From Streptomyces bambusae (GTDB lineage: Bacteria > Actinomycetota > Actinomycetes > Streptomycetales > Streptomycetaceae), in contig NZ_WTFF01000019.1 of the NCBI RefSeq assembly GCF_019400985.1, positions 1 through 43,299 on the forward strand: a stretch of 43,299 bases of DNA, given 5' to 3'. Shown here piece by piece: positions 41,374 through 43,299 of the stretch. The position numbers and the translations under genes were made by a program. Every line of letters begins with the position of its first letter. Position 1 is the stretch's first letter. The notes beneath the pieces were generated by a model. The model saw only the letters and a program-made list of their open reading frames with translations, ran no database searches and was not told the DNA's origin.

Positions 41374-43260
41374 ATGGCCATACACACAGGAGAACCGACC
41401 GCTGCCGGTCAGGGGCCGGGCCAGGAGGAGCCCCCTGATACCGGCGTGCGGGCGGCGGTGGAGGCGGGGGAGCGGCACAGGCTGACCGCGCTCCAGGGGC
41501 TTGCCGCGCTCTCCCTGGACGCCATGGCCTCGGTGGCGTACGGCCCCGAGTCGATCGTGCTCGTGCTCGCCGCGGCCGGTGCGTACGGCCTCGGCTTCAC
41601 CCTGCCGGTGACCCTGGCGATCGCCGCGCTGCTGGCCGTGCTGGTGGCCTCGTACCGGCAGGTCATCGCCGCCTTCCCGGACGGCGGCGGCTCCTACGCG
41701 GTGGCCGGGCGGCACCTCGGCAGGCGCGCCGGCCTGGTCGCCGCGGCCTCGCTGATCCTGGACTACGTCCTGAACGTCGCCGTGTCGGTCACTGCCGGCG
41801 TGGCCGCCCTGACCTCGGCGTTCCCCTCGCTGTACGGGGAGCGGGTGTGGATCTGCCTCGGCGTGCTCGCGCTCGTCACGGCCGTGAACCTGCGCGGGGT
41901 CGTGGACTCGGCCAAGGCGTTCCTCGTACCCACGGCCGTGTTCGTCGGCTCGATCCTCGCGATGATCACTGTCGGCCTGTTCCGGGACGGGCCGGTGTCC
42001 ACCGAGACCGCTGCCGGGCACGCCTCCGCCCTCGGTGACGGCGCCACCACCGTCGGCGCGCTGGTCCTGCTCAAGGCCTTCGCCGCCGGCTGCTCCGCCC
42101 TCACCGGTGTGGAGGCCGTCGCCAACGCCGTGCCGTCCTTCCGCGCCCCGGCCGCCCGCCGGGCCCAGCGCACCGAGGTCGCCCTCGGCACCCTGCTCGG
42201 CGTGATGCTGATCGGCCTGTCCGTCCTCATCGGCCGCTTCCACCTCCAGCCGGTCGAGGGCGTGACCGTACTGGCCCAGCTCGCGGACGCCTCGTTCGGC
42301 CACAACGCGGCGTTCTACGTCGTCCAGTTCGCCACCGTCGTGCTGCTGGCGCTCGCCGCGAACACCTCCTTCGGCGGGCTGCCCGTCCTGATGAGCCTGC
42401 TCGCCCGGGACAACTACCTCCCGCACGTCTTCGCGCTCAAGGCCGACCGGCAGGTCCACCGGCACGGTGTGGTCTGGCTGGCCCTGGTGTCCGCGCTCCT
42501 GCTGGTGTTCTCCGGCGGCGACGCCAACACCCTGGTGCCGCTGTTCGCCATCGGCGTGTTCGTCGGCTTCACCGTCTGCCAGGTCGGCATGGTCCGCCAC
42601 TGGTCGCTGGAACGCCCCGCCGGCTGGCGGGCGAAGGCCGCGCTGGGCGGCTTCGGTGCCCTGCTCACCGGCGTGTCCGCGGTCGTGGTGACGGCCACCA
42701 AGTTCACCGAAGGGGCCTGGCTGGTCGTCGTGGCCCTGCCGGTGCTCGTCCTCGCCTTCGAGAAGGTGCACCGCGCCTACGGGCGGATCGGCGCACGCCT
42801 GGAGCTCGGCCGCATCCCGCAGCCCCCGCAGCGCTCCCGCTCCCTGGTCGTCGTCCCCGTCTCCGGGCTGTCGCTGCTGACCTGCCGCGCGCTGACCGCA
42901 GCCCGCTCCCTCGGCGACGACGTCCTCGCCGTCACCGTCACCCACCCCGCCCCCGAGGACCGGGCGGCCGCCGAAGCGCTGCGCCGCGACTGGGAGCTGT
43001 GGAACCCGGGCATCGAGCTCGTCGAACTCACCTCGCCGACCCGCTCGCTCGGCCGCCCCGTGTCGGGCTACGTCCGCAAGCTGACGGAGCAGCAGCCGGG
43101 CACCCAGGTGACCGTCCTCATCCCGGAGACCGAGCCGGAACGCCTCTGGCAGCGGATCCTGCAGAACCAGCGCGGCTCGGTGGTCGCCCACGCCGTACGC
43201 CGGGACACCGACGCGGTGATCTGCCGACTGCGCTTCCGCATCACCGCCGGCACCCGCTGA
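41374..43260 (+). CDS. KimA-like potassium permease (APC superfamily)
   Basis: 628 residues from an ATG at 41374, with GGAGGAA eight bases upstream; the frame is open for 52 more codons upstream, but those are low-complexity. Twelve or so membrane helices are followed by a 150-residue cytosolic domain. SLDAMASVAYGPE, ASYRQVIAAFPDGGGSYAVA and LDYVLNVAVSVTAGVAALTS match KimA (YdaO), the Bacillus H+/K+ importer regulated by c-di-AMP, better than amino-acid permeases. Position opposite kdpFABC supports K+ uptake. A general amino-acid permease is the alternative. The gene ends in a tandem repeat that duplicates its last codons. Confidence 0.85.
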   Translation: MAIHTGEPTAAGQGPGQEEPPDTGVRAAVEAGERHRLTALQGLAALSLDAMASVAYGPESIVLVLAAAGAYGLGFTLPVTLAIAALLAVLVASYRQVIAAFPDGGGSYAVAGRHLGRRAGLVAAASLILDYVLNVAVSVTAGVAALTSAFPSLYGERVWICLGVLALVTAVNLRGVVDSAKAFLVPTAVFVGSILAMITVGLFRDGPVSTETAAGHASALGDGATTVGALVLLKAFAAGCSALTGVEAVANAVPSFRAPAARRAQRTEVALGTLLGVMLIGLSVLIGRFHLQPVEGVTVLAQLADASFGHNAAFYVVQFATVVLLALAANTSFGGLPVLMSLLARDNYLPHVFALKADRQVHRHGVVWLALVSALLLVFSGGDANTLVPLFAIGVFVGFTVCQVGMVRHWSLERPAGWRAKAALGGFGALLTGVSAVVVTATKFTEGAWLVVVALPVLVLAFEKVHRAYGRIGARLELGRIPQPPQRSRSLVVVPVSGLSLLTCRALTAARSLGDDVLAVTVTHPAPEDRAAAEALRRDWELWNPGIELVELTSPTRSLGRPVSGYVRKLTEQQPGTQVTVLIPETEPERLWQRILQNQRGSVVAHAVRRDTDAVICRLRFRITAGTR

Positions 43261-43299
43261 CGCCCGCCGGCACCCGCTGACGCCCGCCGGCACCCGCTG
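43241..43299 (+). repeat. 20-bp tandem repeat across the KimA-like gene stop
   Basis: Units of CGCCCGCCGGCACCCGCTGA lie at 43261-43280 and 43281-43299 (cut by the window edge). A first, slightly diverged unit (43241-43260) forms the last codons and stop of the gene. Each unit repeats the TGA, so the gene end has been tandemly duplicated downstream. Confidence 0.9.

Overview
The window is about 70% G+C and has the gene style of Streptomyces or a close relative: dense, translationally coupled genes (ATGA/GTGA/TTGA overlaps), many GTG and TTG starts, third positions almost always G or C, and TTA leucine codons in only a few genes. It holds three blocks.

Block 1 (1-23303, all minus strand) is one 17-gene exopolysaccharide operon read from right to left. 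It starts with a polyprenyl-phosphate sugar-1-phosphate transferase and a nucleotide-sugar dehydrogenase. Next come a GT4 glycosyltransferase, two Wzz-like co-polymerase proteins and an asparagine-synthetase-like amidotransferase. These are followed by a two-domain oxidoreductase, a heparinase-like lyase, a beta-helix lipoprotein, an O-antigen-ligase/polymerase and a second GT4. A branched or deoxy CDP-sugar cassette comes next (C-methyltransferase, glucose-1-phosphate cytidylyltransferase, PIG-L deacetylase, SDR epimerase, DUF4910 protein). A Wzx-type flippase, cut by the window edge, ends the block. The 444-base leader in front of the operon has a perfect 10-bp hairpin and a pair of mutually exclusive hairpins.

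Block 2 (23748-35524) is a compact divergent cluster that I do not recognise as a described pathway and consider the most interesting part. To the left run an ATP-grasp ligase, a 2OG-Fe amino-acid hydroxylase-like protein, two MFS transporters and a FemAB/GNAT-like transferase. To the right run a HemW-like radical SAM enzyme, a DUF1152 protein, an L-amino-acid-ligase-type ATP-grasp and a circularly permuted ATP-grasp. I infer a small modified peptide or amino-acid conjugate, assembled without NRPS modules by up to three ATP-grasp ligases plus possibly an aminoacyl transferase, and exported by the MFS pair. TTA codons in the radical SAM gene and in one exporter suggest bldA-dependent developmental control. 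Three block 1 genes also carry a TTA codon.

Block 3 (35500-43260) is potassium homeostasis. A minus-strand operon holds a tiny unannotated membrane ORF, kdpF, kdpA, kdpB, kdpC and kdpE. It faces a divergent KimA-like K+ permease. The sensor kinase gene kdpD is missing from its usual place, where an 85-bp nested palindromic element sits instead. A TTGACGC-N4-TTGACGC direct repeat in the divergent promoter region has the geometry of an OmpR/PhoB-family operator and is a candidate KdpE box.

I saw no rRNA, tRNA, CRISPR array, insertion sequence or attachment site.
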